DNA of 49,391 bases from JAGNZR01 sp051652785 (GTDB lineage: Bacteria > Fusobacteriota > Fusobacteriia > Fusobacteriales > Fusobacteriaceae), in contig JBOFUX010000065.1 of the NCBI GenBank assembly GCA_051652785.1, positions 1-49,391 on the forward strand, read 5' to 3'. Shown piece by piece: positions 1 through 8,191 of this stretch. The notes under the pieces were generated by a model. The model saw only the letters and a program-made list of their open reading frames with translations. It made no database searches and was not told the origin of the DNA. Within the stretch, counting starts at the first letter, position 1; each line of letters starts with the position of its first letter. Made by a program: the position numbers and the translations under genes.

Positions 1-3
1 CAT
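1..3 (-). CDS. Start codon of a minus-strand gene continuing left of the window
   Basis: Only the start codon lies inside the window. Read on the minus strand, bases 3-1 are ATG. A strong ribosome binding site, GGAGG at 15-11, sits 7 bases upstream. This is the spacing seen throughout the window, so a gene very probably begins here and runs off the left edge. Nothing can be said about its product. The 214 bases between this ribosome binding site and the radical SAM gene hold only A/T-rich sequence with no feature I can support. Confidence 0.6.
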
Positions 4-229
4 ATCTATACCTCCATTATTTTTTTCAGTGAATTATAAATTTCTAATTAACTAAATAATAATGAAGAAAAATTTCATCTATTATTACTACATTAACAAC
101 TTTATTTATAAACAACCTAAAAATATAATACCATACTAATAAAAATAAAGCAACTTTTTTATTCATATATATTTTTTTTTACATATATAAAATATATTAT
201 ACAACACTCTGTTATATCTTGATTATTGA

Positions 230-1435
230 CTACCGCTTATAATCTTCCATAATTTCACCATTGTAAAATTCTTCCTCATCAGTACTCTCTTCTACTAATA
301 TAAGAATATCATCTTCACAATTTACTAATTTATATTCCTCTGGAAGTTCTTCTTCTTCTAAAAATTTAAATTTTTCATCTTTTAAAATAGGTAAAAATAT
401 GTGAAATAAAGTTCTATCAAATTCACTTCTATATGTATTTGAACCAAATCCCATTTTTAATTTTGAATTTTTATTTACTTCTCTTGAGAATTTAGTATGG
501 TTTGAACAGTCATGTACAACTATCCCCCAATTCTCATTTTGAGACATTTTCATAAGTTTAAAAGTTATCTCTCTTGACCAGAGTGGAGATATATATCCTC
601 TTCTTGCCATATAAAGTTTTTCTTCAGAATAATTATTTACGTTATCTTCTCCTAAATGTAGTTCTGCACAGTTTATAAAATCTAAATTTGTATCTAGTAT
701 TTTATTTTTTTTCTCTAAAAATGATTCTAAAAATTCTGGTGTCATAGGAGTTTCTATTCCAACATATTTAATATATTTTTTAGCCATTTTCATATTTGCT
801 ATTACACTATCAGCACAGTTAGTTGCTCCCATATTAAATCTTATCTCATCTAAGCCTGCATCTGAAAGAGCTTGTAAATTTTCCTTTGTACAAAGAGTTC
901 CATTTGTATATAAATGTTGATAAATTCCTGCGTCATGAAATTTTTTAATAACAGAATAATATTTTTCAATTTCCAAAAATGGTTCTAAATACACATATGC
1001 TATTCCTGATGGTTTATCTTGAATTGAAAGAAGTAAATCAATATCCTCTTCGTAATATCTTGATTCCCCTATTTCCCACATATCTTCAGGTATAACTTCT
1101 TGATTTTCTAAATTATCATGATAATAACAAAATTTACAAGTTAAATTGCATTTATTGGTTTTTCTTACTCCACCTAACCCAGTACCAAATAAACATGAAA
1201 TACAGCCTTTTGGAAACTTTAATTTATCCCCTACAAAGAATGTTCTTCCCTTTAAATTCTGTATATTTTGGATGTTCTCCATTGTTATTTTATGACTATT
1301 TTTTACTGATAATTCTATCTGTCTAAAAACTGATCCTATTACTTTTTCATATTTCTCTTCTATTTCTTCTTTTTTACCTGGAATTTTTGAAAGAAATTCA
1401 AACCATTCCAAAGCATCTTTTTTAGATATTTTCAT
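230..1435 (-). CDS. Radical SAM family protein
   Basis: This 401-aa protein carries the radical SAM iron-sulfur motif CX3CX2C at C96, C100 and C103 (CNLTCKFC). That motif binds a 4Fe-4S cluster used to cleave S-adenosylmethionine. A further CX2C pair (C78, C81) lies just before it, in GCISC. A TIM-barrel-like region follows, including the stretch YLEPFLEIEKYYSVIKKFHD and YTNGTL. The C-terminal tail is acidic. The substrate cannot be read from the sequence. Length and layout resemble uncharacterised radical SAM proteins of fusobacteria and clostridia rather than a named enzyme. The start is supported by GGGGAG about 9 bases upstream. The gene is monocistronic and divergent from queH. Confidence 0.8.
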   Translation of the reverse strand: MKISKKDALEWFEFLSKIPGKKEEIEEKYEKVIGSVFRQIELSVKNSHKITMENIQNIQNLKGRTFFVGDKLKFPKGCISCLFGTGLGGVRKTNKCNLTCKFCYYHDNLENQEVIPEDMWEIGESRYYEEDIDLLLSIQDKPSGIAYVYLEPFLEIEKYYSVIKKFHDAGIYQHLYTNGTLCTKENLQALSDAGLDEIRFNMGATNCADSVIANMKMAKKYIKYVGIETPMTPEFLESFLEKKNKILDTNLDFINCAELHLGEDNVNNYSEEKLYMARRGYISPLWSREITFKLMKMSQNENWGIVVHDCSNHTKFSREVNKNSKLKMGFGSNTYRSEFDRTLFHIFLPILKDEKFKFLEEEELPEEYKLVNCEDDILILVEESTDEEEFYNGEIMEDYKR

Positions 1436-1476
1436 TATCTGTACTCCCCGATTTTTTTGTTTTTTTGTTTATTTTT

Positions 1477-1485
1477 ATTATAACA
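1477..1485 (-). promoter_or_regulatory. Extended -10 promoter candidate for the radical SAM gene
   Basis: On the minus strand this reads TGTTATAAT, an extended -10 element (TGn plus TATAAT), about 40 bases upstream of the start codon. No good -35 box is visible, which is common for extended -10 promoters. The same string precedes two other genes in the window (near 5614 and 48403). Confidence 0.45.
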
Positions 1486-1514
1486 CAATTTCATAATGTA
1501 TCGTAATAAAATAT

Positions 1515-1543
1515 TTGTTTCACTTACAACTTGATGGTATAAT
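1515..1543 (+). promoter_or_regulatory. Sigma-70-type promoter for queH
   Basis: A TTGTTT -35 box (1515-1520), a 17-base spacer and a perfect TATAAT -10 box (1538-1543) lie 36 bases upstream of the queH start. Confidence 0.65.
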
Positions 1544-1578
1544 TGACTATCTCATATTAAATTCAGGAGTTGTGAACT

Positions 1579-2181
1579 ATGAAAAAAAATTATGACCTTA
1601 TTATGCAAGACATATTAAATAATATAGATATTTCTCAAAAAAAACCTAGTCTATTTTTACACTCTTGTTGTGCCCCTTGTAGTTCTTCAGTTATTGAGTT
1701 TTTAATGAATTTTTTTCAAATTACAATTTTTTTTTATAATCCCAATATAACTGACTTTGAAGAATATGAAAAAAGAAAAATAGAACATATCAATTATATT
1801 AAAACTAATAATCTCCCCGTTGATTTTATTGATGGAGATTATAATACTCAAAAAGATTTTTTTGAATTAGTTAAAGGTTTAGAAAACTCTCCTGAAGGTG
1901 GAGATAGATGTAGTATCTGTTATCAGAAAAGAATGGAAGAAACATGTAAAATGGCACTTAAACTTAATTTTAAATATTTTGGAACGGTTTTAAGTATTAG
2001 TCCTATGAAAAATTCAGAAAAAATAAATACCATTGGAAATATTTTAGAAGAAAAGTATAATGTTAATTTTTTATATTCAGATTTCAAAAAAAAAGGAAGA
2101 TTTCTAAGAGGAATTGAACTTTCAAAAAAAAATAATCTATATAGACAAAACTATTGCGGATGTATTTTTTCATTACGTTAA
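1579..2181 (+). CDS. queH: Epoxyqueuosine reductase QueH
   Basis: QueH (formerly DUF208) reduces epoxyqueuosine to queuosine at the tRNA wobble position, replacing the unrelated cobalamin enzyme QueG. The family's cysteine pattern is complete: CCAPC at C30/C31/C34, CSIC at C111/C114 and CGC at C193/C195. In this family these residues bind a 4Fe-4S cluster and a second metal. Other family signatures are FYNPNI and the GGDRCSICY stretch. Its 200 aa is normal for the family. AGGAG lies 9 bases before the ATG. The gene is followed after 79 bases by lepA, which has its own promoter. Confidence 0.92.
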   Translation: MKKNYDLIMQDILNNIDISQKKPSLFLHSCCAPCSSSVIEFLMNFFQITIFFYNPNITDFEEYEKRKIEHINYIKTNNLPVDFIDGDYNTQKDFFELVKGLENSPEGGDRCSICYQKRMEETCKMALKLNFKYFGTVLSISPMKNSEKINTIGNILEEKYNVNFLYSDFKKKGRFLRGIELSKKNNLYRQNYCGCIFSLR

Positions 2182-2196
2182 AACTTTATTTACTTA

Positions 2197-2225
2197 TTGA
2201 TTTTTTTAAGTTTTTCCTATATAAT
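2197..2225 (+). promoter_or_regulatory. Promoter for lepA
   Basis: TTGATT (2197-2202), a 17-base spacer and TATAAT (2220-2225) form a good sigma-70-type promoter 35 bases before the lepA start codon. This suggests that lepA is transcribed independently of queH. Confidence 0.65.
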
Positions 2226-2260
2226 ATGTGGTCAAAGAAATTTTTTATTAGGAGGACACA

Positions 2261-4063
2261 TTGGAACAAAAATTTAAAAGAAATTTTTCAATTATTGCTC
2301 ATATAGATCATGGTAAATCAACTATTGCAGATAGATTACTTGAACTTACAGGAACGGTAACTCACAGAGATATGAAAGAACAACTTCTTGATTCTATGGA
2401 GTTAGAAAGAGAAAAAGGAATTACAATTAAAGCTCAAGCTGTAACTCTTTTTCATACAGCAAAAGATGGAAATAGGTACGAACTAAACCTTATAGACACT
2501 CCAGGACACGTAGATTTCATCTATGAAGTTTCAAGATCTCTTTCTGCTTGTGAAGGAGCTCTTCTTATTGTTGACGCAGCTCAAGGAGTTGAAGCTCAAA
2601 CTTTAGCTAATGTCTATTTAGCTATTGAAAATAACCTTGAAATTGTTCCTGTTATAAATAAAATAGATCTTCCAGCAGCTGATGTTGAAAAAGTTAGAAA
2701 TGAGATAGAAGATATTATAGGGATTCCTGCAGATGATGCTATCCTTACTTCTGCTAAATCTGGTCTTGGAATCGAAGATTTATTAGAAGCTATTGTTGAA
2801 AGAGTTCCTGCTCCTGCTTATGATGAAGCAGGGCCTTTAAAAGCTCTTATCTTTGACTCTTTATTTAATGACTACAGAGGAGTTATTACTTATGTTAAAG
2901 TCCTTGATGGTTCTATTAAAAAAGGTGATAAAATTAAAATCTGGTCAACTGGAAAAGATTTTGATGTTTTAGAATGTGGAATATTTTCACCTGTAATGAA
3001 GCCGCAAGATATTTTATCTTCAGGATCAGTTGGATATATTATCACAGGTATAAAAACTATTCAAGATACACAAGTTGGAGATACTGTAACTAGTGCTTCT
3101 AACCCTTGTGAATATCCTATGTTAGGTTTTAGACCTGCTCAATCTATGGTTTTTGCAGGTATTTATCCTATTTCAACAGATGACTATGTTGATTTAAGAG
3201 AGGCTTTAGAAAGATTACAGCTTAATGATGCTTCACTTTCTTTTTTACCAGAAACATCTCTAGCTCTTGGTTTTGGATTTAGATGTGGATTTTTGGGTTT
3301 GTTACACATGGAAATTATCGTAGAACGGCTTAGAAGAGAATACGATTTAGATCTTATCTCTACCATGCCTTCAGTTGAGTACAGAATTTCATTTGAAAAT
3401 GGTGAATCTATTGTAATTGACAATCCTTGTGAGTTTCCAGAGGGCGGAAAAGGAAAAATTACAGTTAAAGAACCATTTATAAAAGGAAATATTATCACTC
3501 CAAAGGATTATGTTGGAAATGTTATGGAGCTTTGCCAAGAAAAAAGAGGAATCTACTTAGATATGAAATTTATTGATGATACTAGAGCAATGGTAACTTA
3601 TGAACTTCCCCTTGCTGAAATAGTTATTGATTTTTATGATAAACTTAAATCTAGGACAAGAGGGTATGCTTCTTTTGAGTATGAATTAATAGATTATAAA
3701 GACTCTGATTTAGTTAAAGTTGAAATTTTAGTTACTGGAAAGCCGGTTGATGCCTTTTCCTTTATTGCTCATGCTGACCATGCCTATAGTAGAGGTCGTG
3801 CGATTTGTGAAAAACTTAAAGATATTATTCCAAGACAACAATTTGAAATTCCTATTCAAGCTGCTATGGGAGCTAAAATAATCGCTAGGGAAACTATCAA
3901 AGCCTATAGAAAAAATGTAATTGCAAAATGTTATGGTGGAGATATTTCTAGAAAGAAAAAACTTTTAGATAAACAAAAAGAAGGAAAAAAGAGAATGAAA
4001 CAAATAGGTAATGTTGAAATCCCTCAGGAAGCTTTTGTTTCTGTATTAAAGCTTAATGATTAA
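2261..4063 (+). CDS. lepA: Translation elongation factor 4 (LepA)
   Basis: LepA is a ribosome-binding GTPase implicated in back-translocation and in 30S assembly. The N-terminal G domain shows AHIDHGKST (P-loop), DTPGH (switch II) and NKIDLP (G4). Translation-factor domains II and III follow, then the LepA-specific C-terminal domain with KCYGGDISRKKKLLDKQKEG near residues 557-576. The 600 aa is the family's usual length. The start codon is TTG at 2261, five bases after a perfect AGGAGG. No ATG is available before the conserved N-terminus, so the TTG start is well supported. Confidence 0.97.
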   Translation: MEQKFKRNFSIIAHIDHGKSTIADRLLELTGTVTHRDMKEQLLDSMELEREKGITIKAQAVTLFHTAKDGNRYELNLIDTPGHVDFIYEVSRSLSACEGALLIVDAAQGVEAQTLANVYLAIENNLEIVPVINKIDLPAADVEKVRNEIEDIIGIPADDAILTSAKSGLGIEDLLEAIVERVPAPAYDEAGPLKALIFDSLFNDYRGVITYVKVLDGSIKKGDKIKIWSTGKDFDVLECGIFSPVMKPQDILSSGSVGYIITGIKTIQDTQVGDTVTSASNPCEYPMLGFRPAQSMVFAGIYPISTDDYVDLREALERLQLNDASLSFLPETSLALGFGFRCGFLGLLHMEIIVERLRREYDLDLISTMPSVEYRISFENGESIVIDNPCEFPEGGKGKITVKEPFIKGNIITPKDYVGNVMELCQEKRGIYLDMKFIDDTRAMVTYELPLAEIVIDFYDKLKSRTRGYASFEYELIDYKDSDLVKVEILVTGKPVDAFSFIAHADHAYSRGRAICEKLKDIIPRQQFEIPIQAAMGAKIIARETIKAYRKNVIAKCYGGDISRKKKLLDKQKEGKKRMKQIGNVEIPQEAFVSVLKLND

Positions 4064-4151
4064 ACATTTATTTAATTAAATAATTAAATATAGAGGTATA
4101 CTTACTAAAGTGAAAATCTAAGATATCTTTATTAATCTTAATGGAGGTAAT

Positions 4152-4571
4152 ATGAATAAAAAAATTTTAATTTTATTTGCAATGATGATTTTTTTAATAA
4201 CGGGTTGTAGTTCTTTATCTTTTAAAAACAATACTTCTGTTATTGGAAATACATATACACTTATTTCACCATATGTAGATTCTAGTATTAATATTTCTTT
4301 TAAAAAAGAAATGATTTTTGGATTTTCAGGTGTAAATAATTTTTTTGGTAATTATACTGTTAAAAAAAATATAGTTAAATTTGGACCACTTGGTTCAACT
4401 CTTATGGCTGGTCCTATGGACAAAATGGAAAAAGAAAAGTATATTCTTTCTATTTTAAACAACTCTAATAAATTAACATATGAAAATAATAATATTATTA
4501 TCACTTCTAAAGATAATAAAAGTTTAACTTTTAAATTTAGTGAAAAATTTGATAATATTAAGAATAAATAA
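4152..4571 (+). CDS. META-domain (HslJ-like) lipoprotein
   Basis: The N-terminus is a lipoprotein signal with lipobox LITGC (C19). It predicts lipid anchoring in the envelope. The remainder resembles the META/HslJ fold: a short conserved strand with NNFFGNY, then KFGPLGSTLMAGPMDKMEKE, matching the family's 'FGP..ST.MAC' core, and a closing strand pair. HslJ-like proteins are linked to envelope stress or novobiocin resistance in other bacteria, but the molecular role is unknown. The family's usual Cys in the MAC motif is Gly here. GGAGG precedes the ATG. A short inverted repeat, TAAGAT/ATCTTA (4119-4140), lies just upstream. Confidence 0.72.
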   Translation: MNKKILILFAMMIFLITGCSSLSFKNNTSVIGNTYTLISPYVDSSINISFKKEMIFGFSGVNNFFGNYTVKKNIVKFGPLGSTLMAGPMDKMEKEKYILSILNNSNKLTYENNNIIITSKDNKSLTFKFSEKFDNIKNK

Positions 4572-4573
4572 AT

Positions 4574-4605
4574 AAAAATAGCCCTTTAAAATTAGGGCTA
4601 TTTTT
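4574..4605. terminator. Bidirectional rho-independent terminator
   Basis: A 12-bp perfect stem (4574-4585 with 4594-4605, core AGCCCT/AGGGCT) encloses an 8-base loop and has A-rich and T-rich flanks. It lies between the convergent META lipoprotein and outer-membrane barrel genes and can serve both. Confidence 0.85.
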
Positions 4606-4619
4606 ATTTATTTATTTAT

Positions 4620-5573
4620 TTAAAAAGTATAGCCTATTTTAACACCAAATATTATATCTCTATAATCAACAGCGTATACTCCTGTCACTTCTAAAGAAAC
4701 TAATAAATCCTCCGCTATATAATAGCCTAACTCTGAAGCTAATGTTAACTGTTCATTATTTGCTTGAGAATTATCAATTTGAATAGTATTTTCACTGTAA
4801 TCTGAAATCTTTCTTTCTTCTATTACATTCAATATTTTTGTCCATCTTAAATCACTTTTAAATATAAATTTTGTGAAATCAGCATAGTAGGATAAACCAG
4901 TACCAATATTTAATATGTCATAATTATTTTTCTCATACTTCATATTTTTTTCATTTTTATACCCTTTTTGAAAATATTGTCCATATCCAAAACCTAAATA
5001 AGGATATAAATAATTTCTTGAAAACACATTAAAAAACCTTCCACCTTCTATTCCTACATTTACATTATTTCTGTCGTAATTTTCAGTTCCATTTTTTGCT
5101 ATACTCATTCCCAAACCTAATGTTGCCATAGTAAAGTAATTATTTCTAAGATAACCAATATAGCTATTAGCTCCCAATGTTCTAATTTTTTCATCATTTA
5201 CAAAATCATTATAATTTATTTTTGAATTTATATACCCTAAAGTTACTCCTGTTATAAAAGAACCTTCCTCTGTTGCATTAAATTCACTAGTTGTTCCTAT
5301 TATAAATCCTTTATTTTTATTTCTATAAGAGGAATACTCACTAGTTCTATCTGCTTTTCCTTCTCCTAGAAAAACTTCTATATTTTGAGTACTTTTACTT
5401 GCCCCTGCTCTATTTAAATAATCAGAAATAATTCCTTGTCTCATATATTGTTTTCCTTTTTCTGCTATAAAATTAGAATTTAATTCCGTGATATTATTTC
5501 CTTGATAGTCTATTCCCCATGAAATTGTTCCTATGGTTATAAAAAAAAGTATAAATATTTTTTTTCTTAACAT
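4620..5573 (-). CDS. Outer-membrane beta-barrel protein, autotransporter-domain-like
   Basis: A Sec signal peptide (residues 1-20, ending TISWG) is followed by about 300 residues of alternating amphipathic strands rich in Tyr, Gly and Asn. The protein ends in ...FGVKIGYTF, a C-terminal Phe typical of proteins inserted by BamA. The pattern of repeated 'GVTLGY', 'GYLRNNYF', 'YLYPYLGFGYG' strands resembles the autotransporter translocator barrel. The N-terminal passenger, however, is only about 60 residues, so this could be a stand-alone barrel. Substrate and partners are unknown. GGAGG precedes the ATG. Confidence 0.7.
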   Translation of the reverse strand: MLRKKIFILFFITIGTISWGIDYQGNNITELNSNFIAEKGKQYMRQGIISDYLNRAGASKSTQNIEVFLGEGKADRTSEYSSYRNKNKGFIIGTTSEFNATEEGSFITGVTLGYINSKINYNDFVNDEKIRTLGANSYIGYLRNNYFTMATLGLGMSIAKNGTENYDRNNVNVGIEGGRFFNVFSRNYLYPYLGFGYGQYFQKGYKNEKNMKYEKNNYDILNIGTGLSYYADFTKFIFKSDLRWTKILNVIEERKISDYSENTIQIDNSQANNEQLTLASELGYYIAEDLLVSLEVTGVYAVDYRDIIFGVKIGYTF

Positions 5574-5613
5574 TTTTCCTCCAAATTTTTATTAATAATT
5601 TCTTATAGTAGAT

Positions 5614-5622
5614 ATTATAACA
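5614..5622 (-). promoter_or_regulatory. Extended -10 promoter candidate for the barrel gene
   Basis: The minus strand reads TGTTATAAT about 40 bases upstream of the start codon, identical to the extended -10 before the radical SAM gene. There is no convincing -35 box. Confidence 0.45.
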
Positions 5623-5725
5623 TAAAAAAAATTTAAAAAATAGGAATGGAATGTACCTATATTTTAGGTAAATATTTGTTCGAAATATTTTAATTAGAGA
5701 CTTTATTTTTTTAATTTTCTATATA

Positions 5726-5760
5726 TAATAAAACGAGCTGAAAATCAGCTCGTTTTATTA
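5726..5760 (-). terminator. Terminator of the methionine gamma-lyase-to-GNAT gene run
   Basis: A perfect 16-bp stem (5726-5741 with 5745-5760) with a 3-base loop and a T-rich tail in the minus direction. The GNAT stop codon lies inside the stem. Confidence 0.85.
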
Positions 5761-6291
5761 TATATCTATTTTATTTTCAAGGTTCTTGTATGGTAAAAAT
5801 CCAAACTTTAAATAAATTTTTATGGCTGCATAGTTATAGGTCTGTGTAGAAAGATATATTTTTTTCCCTATTTTTTTTTCTTTAAATATACCCAAAAGTT
5901 TTGAAACCAAAGCTGTTCCTAATCCTTTTCCACTATATTTTGAATCTATTGCTATCCAATGGAGACGATATTCTATATTTTTTTCCTTTTTCTTTTGAAA
6001 ATACTCACCTTCCCAAATAGCTCCAGTTCCAACTATATCGCCATTTAATTTTTTTATAAAAATCATTCTTTCTTTTAAATATTCTTCTTTTTTAAAAAAA
6101 ATATCTTTAAAATATTTTTCCCCATCCTCTTTTTTTAATATATGTCCTGATTTCAATTGAATCTCACTCCATTTTTCTGCTAATCCTAAACTGTAAGGAA
6201 TAAATTCATAACCTTCTAAAAGTGGGTATTCTTCATAAATCATATCTTCTTTTAACATTATCAACTTTATTTTTTTAATATTTTTATCCAT
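5758..6291 (-). CDS. GNAT family N-acetyltransferase
   Basis: This 177-aa protein has the GNAT acetyl-CoA-binding motif A around residues 118-131, KYSGKGLGTALVSK, where the family pattern is (R/Q)xxGxG/A. Upstream strands carry HWIAIDS and downstream ones TYNYAAIKIYLKFGF (motif B). The acceptor substrate cannot be inferred. AGGGGA lies before the ATG. The gene starts 26 bases after the PTS gene and ends in a strong hairpin, so it looks like the last gene of the run that begins with methionine gamma-lyase. Confidence 0.82.
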   Translation of the reverse strand: MDKNIKKIKLIMLKEDMIYEEYPLLEGYEFIPYSLGLAEKWSEIQLKSGHILKKEDGEKYFKDIFFKKEEYLKERMIFIKKLNGDIVGTGAIWEGEYFQKKKEKNIEYRLHWIAIDSKYSGKGLGTALVSKLLGIFKEKKIGKKIYLSTQTYNYAAIKIYLKFGFLPYKNLENKIDI

Positions 6292-6317
6292 TAGATTCCC
6301 CTAAGCAATATTAAACA

Positions 6318-8156
6318 CTATTTTATTTTTTTTAAAATATTTACAGTTATTGCACTTATTAATGATCCTACAACGATTGCCACTATGAACATTAGTTTGT
6401 TCTCAATAACAGGTAGTACAATTGGACCACCATGTGGGGCATGATTCACTACTTTTCCAAGAGCTGCTATCATTGCTCCAATTCCACTTCCAAGCATAAT
6501 TGAAGGAATTACTCTAAAAGGATCTGCTGCTGCAAATGGAATTGCTCCCTCTGTTATTCCTATTAATCCCATTGCAAATGCTGCTTTTCCAGCTTCTCTT
6601 TCTCCAGTTTCATAATTTTTTGGTGCTATCATTGTTGCTATTCCCATGCTAATTGGTGGAATACAAATTGCAACAGCTATTGGACCCATTACTGAGGGAA
6701 CTCCTTGTGTAATCATGGCTGAGCCAAATAAAAAAGCTACTTTATTTATTGGTCCCCCCATATCAAATGAAATCATGCATCCTAATATTAGTGCCAGTAC
6801 AACCGAACCTGTTTCCATTCCTTTCAGTAAGTTTGTCAGCATATTCATAAATCCAGTAATTGGGGTTCCTATAAAGTACATAATTATCCCTACTAATATT
6901 GTTGATACTAAAGGGATTATGAATATCGGCATAATTGGTTGTAATCTTTCAGAAACTTTCCAGGATTTTACCCATTTTGCTATATACCCTGCTGCAAAAC
7001 CTGCAACCATTCCTCCTAAAAATCCTGCTCCTACACTATTAGCTAAAGCTCCCCCAACCAGACCGGGAGCCAAGCCTGGTCTATCAGCTATACTCATAGC
7101 TATGTATCCTGCTAATATAGGTATCATTAGTCCAAAGGCTGTAACACCCAAGTTTAACATAGATTTAAATAGAGGATTAGTTATATCTGCCCCTGACCCA
7201 GCTTTTATTCCTGATAGAGCTATGGATAATGCTATTAATACTCCTCCACATACAACTAGTGGTAGCATATGAGAAACTCCATTCATTAAATGTTTATAAA
7301 CTCCTATTTTTTCTTTTTTATCTACTTTTTTTTCGTTATTTGAAGAGCTTATATAAATGTTACCTTCTCCACTTAATATTTTTTCTATTAGTTCTATTGG
7401 AGCTTTTATTGCCTGTTTTACAGAAACTTGTATTACCCTTTTCCCCTTAAATCTATCCATCTCTACTGTTTTGTCTGCCGCTACAATGACTCCTGTTGCT
7501 CTTTTTATATCTTCTAAAGTTAATTCATTTTTTATCCCTATGCTGCCATTTGTTTCTACTTTGATCTCTACTCCAAGCTCTCTAGCTTTATTAGTTAGAG
7601 AATCTGCCGCCATATAAGTATGAGCTATGCCGACTGGACAAGCTGTTACGGCAATAACAAAACCTTCTCTTTTTTCTGTTGATTCAATTTTCTCTTTTCT
7701 TTCTTCAGTTAATATCATAAATATTTCATCTTCTGTAGTAGCTTTTTCTAAATTTTCTCTTAATTCATCATCTAGTAACTTGCTTGTAAGCTGAGAAAGT
7801 GTCTCTATATGAGAATCTGTTGCATCTTCTGGTGCTGCAATCATGAAAAAAATCTTAGAAGGCTCTCCATCTAGAGAATTAAAATCCACTCCTTTAGATC
7901 TACCAAAAGCCACTGCTATTTTTTTTACATATTTTGTTTTTCCATGAGGAATAGCAATCCCATCTTCTAATCCTGTTGATGAAATAGTCTCTCTTTCTTT
8001 CACAATTTTTAAAAATTCATCTTTATTTTTTAATGCTCCTCCTTTATTTAAAACTTCTGCAAGCTCTTCCAGTATTTCATTTTTATTTTTTCCTAGTAAG
8101 TCCATCTTTATGTATTTTTTTTCTATCACTTTATTCACACCCTTCATTAATTTCAT
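6318..8156 (-). CDS. PTS fructose-type transporter EIIABC, one chain
   Basis: This is a single-polypeptide phosphotransferase permease with domains in the order A, B, C. EIIA (about residues 10-155) has GIAIPHGK with the phosphorylated His at H71. EIIB (about 165-265) has TACPVGIAHTYMAA with C173. EIIC (about 285-612) has nine or so membrane segments and GxxxG-rich stretches. It imports and phosphorylates a hexose, most likely fructose or a mannosyl compound. No fruK or regulator is adjacent, so the sugar is uncertain. The ATG at 8156 has a weak ribosome site. GTG at 8129, preceded by AAGGG at 10 bases, is a plausible true start that would remove nine residues. It is 35 bases downstream of the substrate-binding protein gene. 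Confidence 0.9.
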   Translation of the reverse strand: MKLMKGVNKVIEKKYIKMDLLGKNKNEILEELAEVLNKGGALKNKDEFLKIVKERETISSTGLEDGIAIPHGKTKYVKKIAVAFGRSKGVDFNSLDGEPSKIFFMIAAPEDATDSHIETLSQLTSKLLDDELRENLEKATTEDEIFMILTEERKEKIESTEKREGFVIAVTACPVGIAHTYMAADSLTNKARELGVEIKVETNGSIGIKNELTLEDIKRATGVIVAADKTVEMDRFKGKRVIQVSVKQAIKAPIELIEKILSGEGNIYISSSNNEKKVDKKEKIGVYKHLMNGVSHMLPLVVCGGVLIALSIALSGIKAGSGADITNPLFKSMLNLGVTAFGLMIPILAGYIAMSIADRPGLAPGLVGGALANSVGAGFLGGMVAGFAAGYIAKWVKSWKVSERLQPIMPIFIIPLVSTILVGIIMYFIGTPITGFMNMLTNLLKGMETGSVVLALILGCMISFDMGGPINKVAFLFGSAMITQGVPSVMGPIAVAICIPPISMGIATMIAPKNYETGEREAGKAAFAMGLIGITEGAIPFAAADPFRVIPSIMLGSGIGAMIAALGKVVNHAPHGGPIVLPVIENKLMFIVAIVVGSLISAITVNILKKIK

Positions 8157-8191
8157 CTTGTAATATTTCTTCTTCTTTTATTTTTAAATTT

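Noticed and set aside
3184..3498. Minus-strand open frame within lepA
   Set aside because: It is the antisense of a highly conserved gene, with no ribosome site or recognisable product.
6646..7272. A 208-codon plus-strand open frame inside the PTS gene
   Set aside because: It lies opposite the EIIC domain, has no ribosome site and encodes a Pro/Ile-rich sequence typical of an antisense shadow.
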